Shown: one piece after another, positions 25,687 to 33,261 of the stretch | Numbering within the stretch: position 1 is the stretch's first letter | Layout of the letters: each line of letters opens with the position of its first letter | From: an uncultured Rhodospirillales bacterium | Lineage (GTDB): Bacteria; Pseudomonadota; Alphaproteobacteria; CACIAM-22H2 | Assembly (NCBI GenBank): GCA_937926175.1 | Contig: CALANV010000015.1 | Location: forward strand, 1 to 64,000 | DNA length: 64,000 bases | Reading direction: 5' to 3' | Notes under the pieces: model-generated | What the model was told of the DNA's origin: nothing | Seen by the model: the letters and a program-made list of their open reading frames with translations, nothing else | Databases searched by the model: none | Position numbers and translations under genes: made by a program

Positions 25687-28313
25687 GCCGCACCTCGGGC
25701 CTGGATCGTCTGTGAAAGCGTGTTGAGCAGCGCATCGCGATCGAGTTTCGCGATGTAGTCGACGAACCCGGCGCGACGCCCGCGATCAAGATCCTTCGGC
25801 GACGTATGCGACGACAGCGCGACGATCGGTGTATCCTGCCAGCGTCCGCCCTTCCGGACCGTCTCGGCGAACTCGAAGCCGCTCATGCCCGGCATCTCGA
25901 TGTCGCTGACGATGACGTCGAACTCCTCGCCCGCCTCGCACAGGGCCAGCGCCTTGTCGGCACTCTCGACGCTGGTGACGTCGTAACCTGCGACCGACAG
26001 CAGCGGCGTCAGCAGGTTGCGGAAGAACGGCGAATCGTCGACCAGAAGGACGCGCTTGTTCGCGGGTGCCACGCTCTCCTTCCGATGCGCCGAGAACCAG
26101 TCGTCGAAGGCCATCGTAAGGTAATGGCCGGCATCGATGATCTCGGTCGCCTTGCCCGCGATGATCGCGCTGCCCAGCAGTCCGGGACGTTCGGTTCCGA
26201 GCTGCACATCCATCCGATCCTCGACGATGTCGACGATCTCGTCGACCAGCAGGCCCATCGAACGGGGGCCGTCGGCGAATACGAGAATCGGCTGGCGTCC
26301 GGACGTTTTCCGTTCGTAGGACGCGTCGATCGTGACCAGCGGCATGAGCTTGCCGCGATACTGAATGACCGGCTTGCCGTTCGACATCTCGATCGCCGCC
26401 GCGTCGACCTCCTCGAGCCGGGCGACGAGCGCCAGCGGCACGGCCTTCGGCGTCGCATCCCCGGCGCGGAACAGAAGCAGCGCGACCCGATCGTCGCCGG
26501 CACTCGCGTGGGTCTTCTCGGTTTCGGTCGCGTGATCCTGCGCCATCGTGACGTCGCCGATCGCAGCCGCGATGCCGTTCGGGTCCAGGATCATGATGAC
26601 GCTGCCGTCGCCCAGGATCGTGTTGCCGGCGAACATCGAAATGTCGCGCAGGATCGGCGCTACCGGCTTGACCACGATTTCCTCGGTGTCGAACACGCGA
26701 TCGACGATGATGCCGAAGGTGTGCTTGCCGACCTGGGTGACGACGATGAACGCCTCATCGGCCTTCTTCGCGTCGGTCGTACCGATGCGCAAAAGGTCCT
26801 GCAGGTTCACCAGCGGCAGCAGCCGGTTCCGCAGACGCAGGAACGGCGCACCGTTGATGTGCTCGATCTGATGATCGGAGTTCGCAGTCGCCCGCACCAG
26901 TTCGATGACGCTGATCTGCGGGATGGCGAAGCGCTCGCCCCCCGCCTCGACGATCAGCGCCGAGACGATCGCAAGCGTCAGCGGGATCTTGATGAAGAAG
27001 GACGTCCCCTGCCCCGCCTTCGTCCGCAGCTCGATCGTACCGCCGATCTTCTCGATGTTGGTGCGGACGACGTCCATCCCGACGCCGCGCCCCGACACGT
27101 TGGTGACCTGGGCGGCGGTGGAGAATCCGGGCTTGAAGATAAATTGAGCGATCTGCTGGTCAGTCATGCTGGCGATCTCGGCCTCGGTCGCTAGACCGTT
27201 GGCGATCGCCTTGGCCTTGATCTTGTCGATCTGGAGACCGCGACCGTCGTCCGAGATCTCGATGATGATCTGACCGCCCTCATGGAAGGCGTCGAGCGTG
27301 ATCCGACCGGTCTCGCTCTTGCCGGCGCGGCGGCGCTCCTCCGGGCTTTCGAGACCGTGATCGGCGCAGTTGCGGACCAGATGCGTCAGCGGATCCTTGA
27401 TGAGCTCGAGCACCTGGCGATCGAGCTCGGTCTCCGCGCCCTGCATGCGCAGTTCGATCTTCTTGCCCAGCTCATGTGCGAGATCGCGCACCATGCGCGG
27501 CAGTTTCGCCCAGGCATTGCCGATCGGCTGCATGCGCGTCTTCATCACGCCTTCCTGAAGCTCGGACGTGACCAGGTTCAGACGCTGCAGCGGGGCGGCG
27601 AATTCGCTGTCCTTTTGGCTGCGGAGGATCTGCAGGAGCTGATTGCGGGTCAGCACGAGCTCGCTGACCATCGTCATCAGATTCTCGAGCAGATCAACGT
27701 TGACGCGGATCGTCTGCGCCGCCACTGCGGATTCATGCGCAACGGCACCCTCAGACGCCCGGGCAGGCGCCTGTTCGCTGGCGGCGGCGTGATGTTCGGA
27801 CGTCTGTCCCGCCGTGTCGGCCCGAACGGCCGGTGCCTGTGCCGCCGTGTCGGCAGGTGCGGCTGGCGGCTCTGCGGCCGGCGGCATCGCTGCCGACGTC
27901 GCTGCCGGTGCCGATGCCGGCTTCGTCGGGACTTCACGCCCCTCCGCGATCGCATCCAGGCGCTCGATCAGATCCTTGTCGTCGCCGGGGGGTTCCGCCT
28001 CGGTCTGCTCGAGAGAAGCCAGCAGCAGCTTGATGCGGTCGAGCGACGCAAGAATGACGCTGACGATGTCCGCGGTCACCTCGAGCTCGCCGTCGCGCAG
28101 CTTGCCGAGGACATTCTCCGCCGCATGGGCAACTGTTTCCAGTCGCGGCAGCCCCAGGAACCCGCACGTTCCCTTGATCGTGTGCACCAACCGGAAGATG
28201 TTGCTGAGAAGGTCCGGATCGTTCGGATTCTGCTCGAGCTTGACGAGCTCGACGTCGAGCATCGCCAGACTTTCGGTGGACTCGGTCAAGAATTCGCGGA
28301 GTAGATCGTCCAT
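25683..28313 (-). CDS. cheA: Chemotaxis histidine kinase CheA, hybrid with C-terminal receiver
   Basis: 876 residues from the ATG at 28313 (AAGGACGG ribosome-binding site). In order: HPt domain with phospho-His44 (RLVHTIKGTCGFLG), a Pro/Ala-rich linker (about 125-200), dimerisation helices, HATPase with NCADHGLESPEERR and GRGVGMDVVRTNI, a CheW-like domain, a second CheW-like region (about 600-745) and a complete receiver (about 755-870; RVLLVDDSPFFRNLL, VSDIEMPGMSGFEF). The extra regulatory domain and receiver distinguish it from enterobacterial CheA, and it may retain phosphate in cis. It lies first of the five che genes, downstream of chpT. Confidence 0.95.
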   Translation of the reverse strand: MDDLLREFLTESTESLAMLDVELVKLEQNPNDPDLLSNIFRLVHTIKGTCGFLGLPRLETVAHAAENVLGKLRDGELEVTADIVSVILASLDRIKLLLASLEQTEAEPPGDDKDLIERLDAIAEGREVPTKPASAPAATSAAMPPAAEPPAAPADTAAQAPAVRADTAGQTSEHHAAASEQAPARASEGAVAHESAVAAQTIRVNVDLLENLMTMVSELVLTRNQLLQILRSQKDSEFAAPLQRLNLVTSELQEGVMKTRMQPIGNAWAKLPRMVRDLAHELGKKIELRMQGAETELDRQVLELIKDPLTHLVRNCADHGLESPEERRRAGKSETGRITLDAFHEGGQIIIEISDDGRGLQIDKIKAKAIANGLATEAEIASMTDQQIAQFIFKPGFSTAAQVTNVSGRGVGMDVVRTNIEKIGGTIELRTKAGQGTSFFIKIPLTLAIVSALIVEAGGERFAIPQISVIELVRATANSDHQIEHINGAPFLRLRNRLLPLVNLQDLLRIGTTDAKKADEAFIVVTQVGKHTFGIIVDRVFDTEEIVVKPVAPILRDISMFAGNTILGDGSVIMILDPNGIAAAIGDVTMAQDHATETEKTHASAGDDRVALLLFRAGDATPKAVPLALVARLEEVDAAAIEMSNGKPVIQYRGKLMPLVTIDASYERKTSGRQPILVFADGPRSMGLLVDEIVDIVEDRMDVQLGTERPGLLGSAIIAGKATEIIDAGHYLTMAFDDWFSAHRKESVAPANKRVLLVDDSPFFRNLLTPLLSVAGYDVTSVESADKALALCEAGEEFDVIVSDIEMPGMSGFEFAETVRKGGRWQDTPIVALSSHTSPKDLDRGRRAGFVDYIAKLDRDALLNTLSQTIQARGAA

Positions 28314-28422
28314 GGACACCGTCCTTCGTGCGCCTTCGTGCGGAGGCAAAAAGACCTCGCGCACGTACCGCTTCCGACGATCCACGGTTGCAGAAATAGA
28401 TTAAGGAGCTGTAAAGGACGGA

Positions 28423-29091
28423 TCAGGAACGCCCGGAAATATTTACGCGAATCCCGAATTCGTTTGCGGGATCGCCCGTTATGGCGAGTATGGCTCCCAC
28501 CTCCCGGGCAAGACATGCGGCAACATAGGCCGGTGCTGCTTTGGGCGTCGAGGCATCGAGGTCGAACACGCCCTCGAGCCCCGCGCGAACCTCGTCCGTC
28601 AGGCGCGGCGGCCCGCCGATGCAGTGGACGGTCGCCGTCACGCCCTTGGCGGCAGGGGCGAACTCCACACGCACGACGCCGCCACGCGGCATGCAGTCGA
28701 GCGCGATAATGACAAGGTTGAGAATGAGTTTCGCGACCCGCTTGTCGGTGAGCGCGTTGATCTCCGGAGTCGGCGGCGGCCAGTCGATCGTCACCTTCCC
28801 GTCCCCGGCCAGGGCCAAGGCCAGCTCCCGCACGGCGCCGATGCAGCCTGCACTCGGCAGCGTGTTGGCGGAGCCAAAGGCGACGCGATAGGCCTGAAGC
28901 CGGCGACTGGCAGCCTGCGCCGAACTACCGATGAGTTTCACGACCTCGGCGTCGGCAACGCCCCCATCCTGATCGAGCAGTTCGATGCCGTTTGAGATTG
29001 CCCCGATCGGGCCGACGAGATCGTGGCAGATTCGGGCTGCGAGCAGTTCGCAAAGGCGCAAGTCTGGCACGTCCGGAATCCGTTGGTTCAC
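28423..29091 (-). CDS. chpT: Histidine phosphotransferase ChpT
   Basis: 222 residues. The dimerisation helix carries the phospho-His in LAARICHDLVGPIGAISNGI; the degenerate ATPase-like domain has KLILNLVIIALDCMPRGGVV and no ATP-binding motifs. ChpT relays phosphate from CckA to CtrA and CpdR. The start is a GTG at 29089-29091. It is 109 bp upstream of cheA on the same strand, so it may be co-transcribed with the chemotaxis genes. Confidence 0.93.
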   Translation of the reverse strand: MNQRIPDVPDLRLCELLAARICHDLVGPIGAISNGIELLDQDGGVADAEVVKLIGSSAQAASRRLQAYRVAFGSANTLPSAGCIGAVRELALALAGDGKVTIDWPPPTPEINALTDKRVAKLILNLVIIALDCMPRGGVVRVEFAPAAKGVTATVHCIGGPPRLTDEVRAGLEGVFDLDASTPKAAPAYVAACLAREVGAILAITGDPANEFGIRVNISGRS

Positions 29092-29174
29092 CGTTGCCGA
29101 GGTTGCCCCCCGGCCGGATGCCGGGTTTCACCGCATGCATGTTTAGCCTAGTATAATCGATCGGGGAATGCGAG

Positions 29175-29366
29175 ATGAGCCGCCTCGTACCGGGTACCTA
29201 CGTCCGTCATCCGAACCGTCCCGATTGGGGCCTGGGGCAGGTTCAGTCGGTCATCGGCAACCGTGTCACCGTCAATTTCGAGCACGCCGGCAAACGGCTC
29301 ATCAATGACGACGTCGTGACGCTGGACATCGTCGAGGACCTCGAAGGTCCGGACGAACCGTCGTAG
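29175..29366 (+). CDS. Small DUF3553-family protein
   Basis: 63 residues: YVRHPNRPDWGLGQVQSVIG then NRVTVNFEHAGKRLINDD. This is the DUF3553 pattern, a short SH3/CarD-like beta fold found as a stand-alone in alphaproteobacteria and in some helicase tails. Function is unknown. It is divergent from chpT and 28 bp before the cytochrome c gene. The ATG follows GGGGAATGCGAG. Confidence 0.85.
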   Translation: MSRLVPGTYVRHPNRPDWGLGQVQSVIGNRVTVNFEHAGKRLINDDVVTLDIVEDLEGPDEPS

Positions 29367-29394
29367 CCGACGGAAACGCCGACAGTTGGCGACT

Positions 29395-29826
29395 ATGGGC
29401 AGCGTGCGGAGCGAAAGCGGCAGGGAGTCAGCGGACCGGGCCTTCGTGCGGCTGCCGGCTCTTCTGATGGCATCGCTGATCGGCTTTGCCGCGCCCTCGC
29501 TCGCGGCGGATGCCGGCGATCCGGCCCGTGGCGAGAGGCTATGGCGCAAATGCGCGAGCTGTCACACGCTCGACGCCGATCGCCGCAACAAGGCCGGCCC
29601 CAGCCTTTACGGCGTGTTCGGGCGTGTCGCCGGGTCGGTCCCGAACTATCGCTATTCGGAAGCGCTGAAGTCGTCCGGCGTCGTCTGGAACGACCAGACT
29701 CTCGACGCCTATCTGAAGGACACGCAATCATACCTGCCGGGAACCAAGATGTACGGCGGCCTGACGCAGGATCAGGATCGGGCGGACCTGCTCGCCTTTC
29801 TCCGCGTGGCAACGCGCCCGAAATAG
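29395..29826 (+). CDS. Class I c-type cytochrome (cytochrome c2-like), exported
   Basis: 143 residues. An N-terminal signal segment (about 18-38, PALLMASLIGFAAPSLAA) is followed by a single haem motif CASCH (C53, C56, H57) and a distal Met in GTKMYGGL, with NKAGPSLYGVFGRVAGSVPN, the mitochondrial/c2-type pattern. It is a periplasmic electron carrier and could take electrons from respiratory complexes. I used the ATG at 29395 over the upstream TTG. It is encoded between DUF3553 and a 40-residue membrane peptide, near but divergent from the formate dehydrogenase genes. Confidence 0.92.
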   Translation: MGSVRSESGRESADRAFVRLPALLMASLIGFAAPSLAADAGDPARGERLWRKCASCHTLDADRRNKAGPSLYGVFGRVAGSVPNYRYSEALKSSGVVWNDQTLDAYLKDTQSYLPGTKMYGGLTQDQDRADLLAFLRVATRPK

Positions 29827-30031
29827 ACGGCGGCCGACATGCCGCCCCGCCGGCATCGACCGGCCATGCGCTGGCGGCGGCTCCGGAATCCCGATGCGGC
29901 AACATCCGAGCATCCCGAAGCCACATCGGACGGATGCTTGAACCGGCTTCTATCTCGGGTAGATTCAGCAGATCGAATTGTCGGCCAGGGAGGGCCGGGA
30001 ACGACCCGGCGCATACGGCGGGAGAAAGGAC

Positions 30032-30154
30032 ATGCGTGAGATCATTCTCGGCATCATTGCGGCCGCCATCATCGCGATCGGCGCCGGCATTTGGCTCGAT
30101 ACGGCGCAGCAGTCGACGGCGGAAGTTTACAGGACGTCCAGCGTTCGTCTTTGA
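30032..30154 (+). CDS. 40-residue single-pass membrane peptide
   Basis: An ATG preceded by a strong GGAGAAAGGA ribosome-binding site opens a 40-codon frame: MREIILGIIAAAIIAIGAGI, then WLDTAQQSTAEVYRTSSVRL and a stop at 30152-30154. Residues 4-21 form one hydrophobic helix, with a short polar tail. An intrinsic terminator follows 30 bp later, so this is the end of a transcript, probably with the cytochrome c gene 205 bp upstream. No function is recognised. Small anchors of this type occur in respiratory complexes. Confidence 0.65.
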   Translation: MREIILGIIAAAIIAIGAGIWLDTAQQSTAEVYRTSSVRL

Positions 30155-30181
30155 GTTGAGTCCAAAGGAACACGTCACACC

Positions 30182-30219
30182 GAACGCCCCGCCCCTAAAT
30201 AGCGGGGCGTTCAATTTTT
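30182..30219 (+). terminator. Rho-independent terminator after the 40-residue peptide gene
   Basis: GAACGCCCCGC (30182-30192) and GCGGGGCGTTC (30202-30212) form an 11-bp perfect stem followed by AATTTTTC on the plus strand. The 3' arm overlaps the stop codon of the convergent WD40 gene (30211-30213). Confidence 0.85.
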
Positions 30220-31188
30220 CGGCGCGATCTCGGTGCCGGTCTGAAGATCCCAGACGCGGATGACCTCGTCATAGCCGCCTGACAATGCCTGGCGGCCATC
30301 GGGCGTGAACGTCACCGACCAGACGGGGCGGTTGTGGCCGCGCATGAGGTGAATCAGACGGCCGTCGGCGAGATTCCAAAGCCTCACCGTGCCATCGCCG
30401 CCGCCCGACAATGCCCGGCGCCCGTCGGGCGAAAAGGCGACCGAGGTCACGAAGCTCGAATGGCCGTTGAGGACTCTTATTTCCTGTCGGCTTTCGAGGT
30501 CCCAGAGCCGGACCGTCCGGTCGGTGCTGGCCGACAGCGCACGCCGCCCGTCGGGCGACACGGCAACACCGTTGACGCTGTTCTCGTGCCCGCTCAGCGT
30601 CGCGACATCCGTCCGTCCGTCCAGCGACCAGAGCTTCAGGACGGCATCATAACCGCCGGAGATCACATGACGGCCATCGGGCAGGAACGCGACGGACATG
30701 ACGTTGGCCTGATGTCCCTCGAGCGTCATGAGCGCCTGTCCCGTGGCGAGATCCCAAACGCGCACGGTACGGTCCCAGCCGCCCGATACGGCCAACCGGC
30801 CGTCCGGACTGACCGCGATCGAGCTGACGTTCTCGGCATGGCCGGTCAACGTCCGGATCACGTCGCCCGTATCGAGATTCCACAGCTTGATCGTCGCATC
30901 CCAGCTCGCGGAAATGCCCGTGTGCCCATCCGGCAGGAACTGGACGGCGTTGACGTTCGCGTCATGTCCTTCGAGGACACGCAGCTCCTTCTGGGATGCG
31001 AGGTCCCAGAGTCGCACGGAGTAGTCCCAGCTCGCCGACAGGACCCGCCGCCCGTCCGGCGACACGGCCACGCCGTTCACGATCCCGCCGTGACCGACAA
31101 AGGCAGCGTGCGCAAGCTTCGCCGCCCCCACCGACAGGAACAGCGTGAACACGGCCTGCAGCGCCGCACGGGTTCGACGGTTGCCCAT
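30211..31188 (-). CDS. Exported seven-repeat WD40 beta-propeller protein
   Basis: 325 residues: a signal peptide (about 1-28, ending AKLAHA) then seven consecutive WD40 repeats, each with a GH near its start and a VRLWDL-type end (for example VLSASWDYSVRLWDL). Seven repeats make one closed propeller with no other domain, so it is a binding scaffold likely placed in the periplasm. Repeats are highly similar to each other. It is the only gene between two terminators on this strand, downstream of the formate dehydrogenase operon and convergent with the cytochrome c gene. The partner is unknown. Confidence 0.88.
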   Translation of the reverse strand: MGNRRTRAALQAVFTLFLSVGAAKLAHAAFVGHGGIVNGVAVSPDGRRVLSASWDYSVRLWDLASQKELRVLEGHDANVNAVQFLPDGHTGISASWDATIKLWNLDTGDVIRTLTGHAENVSSIAVSPDGRLAVSGGWDRTVRVWDLATGQALMTLEGHQANVMSVAFLPDGRHVISGGYDAVLKLWSLDGRTDVATLSGHENSVNGVAVSPDGRRALSASTDRTVRLWDLESRQEIRVLNGHSSFVTSVAFSPDGRRALSGGGDGTVRLWNLADGRLIHLMRGHNRPVWSVTFTPDGRQALSGGYDEVIRVWDLQTGTEIAPKN

Positions 31189-31222
31189 ACCGACGGGTTT
31201 AACGGGTCGTGATCACCGGACG

Positions 31223-31262
31223 CAAAAAGAAAATGGCCCGGGCCCTCCAAGGGCCCGGGCCA
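31223..31262 (-). terminator. Rho-independent terminator of the formate dehydrogenase operon
   Basis: Arms TGGCCCGGGCCC (31234-31245) and GGGCCCGGGCCA (31251-31262) give a 12-bp perfect GC stem with a 5-nt loop. On the minus strand it is followed by TTTTCTTTTT. It lies 11 bp after the cytochrome b subunit stop. Confidence 0.92.
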
Positions 31263-31273
31263 TAGTTGGGAGA

Positions 31274-32311
31274 TCAGTCGTGCCCGTACCGCGGCGCCGG
31301 CTGCCCCTTCAGTTCTTCGTACCACACGCTGTGGTGTTCACGGGCCCAGTTCTCGTCGACGCGGCCGGTGCTCATCGCATCCCACGCGCCTTCCATACCG
31401 AGCGTACCGATATAGATGTGGGCGATGATGATCGCGATCAGGATCAGCGACACGACCGCGTGCGTTATCTGGGCCGATTGCTGGGTGTGAATGTCGCCGA
31501 ACGCGAACGGGAACAGCAGATAAATCCCCGAGATGCTGATCACCGTGCCGCCGATGACGACGGACCAGAACACCAGCTTCTGACCGGCATTGAACTTCCG
31601 CGCGGGCGGATGCACCCCCTTCGAGAACAGACCGCCGCCCTGCGCCAGCCACTGCAGATCGTACCGATCGGGAATGTTGTGCCGGATCCATATGACGAAG
31701 GTCAGGACCAGGCCGATCATGAAGGCGAAGGCGACGTAGTTGTGGGCGTACTTGAATGCAACCGACACGGCCGAGAACGTTTCCGGCCCCAGGATCGGCA
31801 ACAGGACGTACCGTCCGTACGTGACGTTGAGGCCGGTCAGCGCCAGCACCACGAACGAGCTGGCCGTCAGCCAATGCGTGAACCGTTCGACGGCCCCGAA
31901 GCGGACGACGGTATTCCCCGACCGGCCGTGGTCGATCCGAATCGTACCGCGCAACAGGTAGAACAGGATCACCGCGGCCAGCATCCCCAGGATGAGCCAC
32001 GAGCCCCAGATGCGGACGGGTCCCTTCACGGTCTCGCGCCAGGCGCGGCCCTGCGGCTGAACCAGCGTCGCGGCCTTGTCGTCGGGGATCGACACGAAGC
32101 CCTTCAGTTCGCGGATCAGGGCCGCATCATTGACGTTGGTAAGCCCGACCATCGGGCGTTCCGTCGCGTTGTATCCCTGCGGTATGGCCGTCCCGGTCGT
32201 CTGGGCGGCTGCTGGCATGGCGATCAGGACCGCGGCGGCAAGGAGTGCGAACGCACCGACCGCAAGTGTCGCGCGACAAGCCAACGCGCGAAGCGCGATT
32301 ATGACATTCAT
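31274..32311 (-). CDS. Formate dehydrogenase gamma subunit (cytochrome b)
   Basis: 345 residues from the ATG at 32311 (AGGATC ribosome-binding site). A signal-like N-terminus and an extra periplasmic segment of about 110 residues precede the FdnI-type four-helix cytochrome b core: VVRFGAVERFTHWLTASSFV (haem His), FKYAHNYVAFAFMIGLVLTF, and TQQSAQITHAVVSLILIAII. It anchors FdhAB to the membrane and passes electrons to quinone. The extended N-terminus is typical of the non-enterobacterial family. The start overlaps the upstream 72-residue gene by 4 nt (ATGA). Confidence 0.93.
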   Translation of the reverse strand: MNVIIALRALACRATLAVGAFALLAAAVLIAMPAAAQTTGTAIPQGYNATERPMVGLTNVNDAALIRELKGFVSIPDDKAATLVQPQGRAWRETVKGPVRIWGSWLILGMLAAVILFYLLRGTIRIDHGRSGNTVVRFGAVERFTHWLTASSFVVLALTGLNVTYGRYVLLPILGPETFSAVSVAFKYAHNYVAFAFMIGLVLTFVIWIRHNIPDRYDLQWLAQGGGLFSKGVHPPARKFNAGQKLVFWSVVIGGTVISISGIYLLFPFAFGDIHTQQSAQITHAVVSLILIAIIIAHIYIGTLGMEGAWDAMSTGRVDENWAREHHSVWYEELKGQPAPRYGHD

Positions 32312-32526
32312 GATCCTGCGTCTCCCGCTTGAATGTTTGCGCCCGTAGCGACGCGACGTGCACGCTGGTTCAGATTCTGCGCGTGATCCCTGCCGACGCC
32401 TGCATCCTCGATGCTGCGGCCGAAATAGCTGCCCTGATGGCCTTCGCGAAGACCTTCTTCGGGAAGGCTGCTCATGATCGCGATGACCAACAGCGCCGCG
32501 AACACGATCCAGCCTACGACTCTCAT
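32308..32526 (-). CDS. Small single-pass membrane protein in the formate dehydrogenase operon
   Basis: 72 residues: one N-terminal hydrophobic helix (MRVVGWIVFAALLVIAIMSS) and a polar, charged tail. Its stop overlaps the start of the cytochrome b subunit (ATGA, 32308-32311) and it follows the iron-sulfur subunit by 126 bp. I do not recognise the family. Its coupling to the gamma subunit suggests a small accessory subunit or assembly factor. The 126-bp gap before it holds nothing I can identify. Confidence 0.7.
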   Translation of the reverse strand: MRVVGWIVFAALLVIAIMSSLPEEGLREGHQGSYFGRSIEDAGVGRDHAQNLNQRARRVATGANIQAGDAGS

Positions 32527-32652
32527 GCCAAGCCCTCCTGAATTGCTTCCGCCCCTCCCGGATCGGTGATCGCATCATCCGACCGCTCGACGAGGGTCTT
32601 GGGGCGGCGGATCATGCGCCGATCCACCGCCCGGTCCTCACTCGCATCTGCT

Positions 32653-33243
32653 TCAGGTTCCGCTTGGATATGCCGTCGCCCAGCCCCAAGCGCCAGAGCC
32701 GTAGCCGCGATTGACGACGCGGTCGCGATAGATGCCTGCGATGACCTCCCCGTCGCCGGCGAGCAGCGCCTTGGTCGAGCACATCTCGGCACAAAGCGGC
32801 AACTTGCCTTCGGCGATACGGTTGCGGCCGTACTTCCTGAACTCGGCCTCGGAGTTGTCCTGCTCCGGCCCGCCGGCGCAGAAAGTGCACTTGTCCATCT
32901 TGCCGCGGGAGCCGAAGTTGCCGGCCTGCGGATACTGCGGCGCGCCGAACGGGCAGGCGTAGAAGCAATAGCCGCAGCCGATGCACAGGTCCTTGGAATG
33001 AAGGACGATGCCGTCGGCGGTCTTGTAGAAGCAGTCGACCGGGCAGACGGCCATACACGGTGCATCCGTGCAGTGCATGCAGGCCATGGAGATGGACCGC
33101 TCGCCCGGCTTGCCGTCATTGATCGTGACGACCCGGCGCCGGTTGATGCCCCATGGCACCTCGTGTTCGTTCTTGCACGCCGTGACGCAGGCGTTGCACT
33201 CGATGCAGCGTTCCGCGTCGAGGAGGAACTTCATTCTTGCCAT
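32653..33243 (-). CDS. Formate dehydrogenase beta subunit (four [4Fe-4S] clusters)
   Basis: 196 residues with four cysteine clusters: CIECNACVTACKNEHEVPWG, CMHCTDAPCMAVCPVDCFY, CIGCGYCFYACPFGAPQYP and the split KCTFC...LPLCAEMC group. This is the FdhB/DmsB ferredoxin-type electron-transfer subunit between the molybdopterin subunit and the cytochrome b. It lacks the C-terminal membrane anchor of E. coli FdnH. It starts 18 bp after fdhA. Confidence 0.94.
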   Translation of the reverse strand: MARMKFLLDAERCIECNACVTACKNEHEVPWGINRRRVVTINDGKPGERSISMACMHCTDAPCMAVCPVDCFYKTADGIVLHSKDLCIGCGYCFYACPFGAPQYPQAGNFGSRGKMDKCTFCAGGPEQDNSEAEFRKYGRNRIAEGKLPLCAEMCSTKALLAGDGEVIAGIYRDRVVNRGYGSGAWGWATAYPSGT

Positions 33244-33261
33244 TGTCGTCGCTCCCTGACC

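Noticed and set aside
25806..27194. A 462-codon plus-strand frame inside cheA
   Set aside because: Antisense shadow of CheA; Asp/Arg/His-rich with no protein family character.
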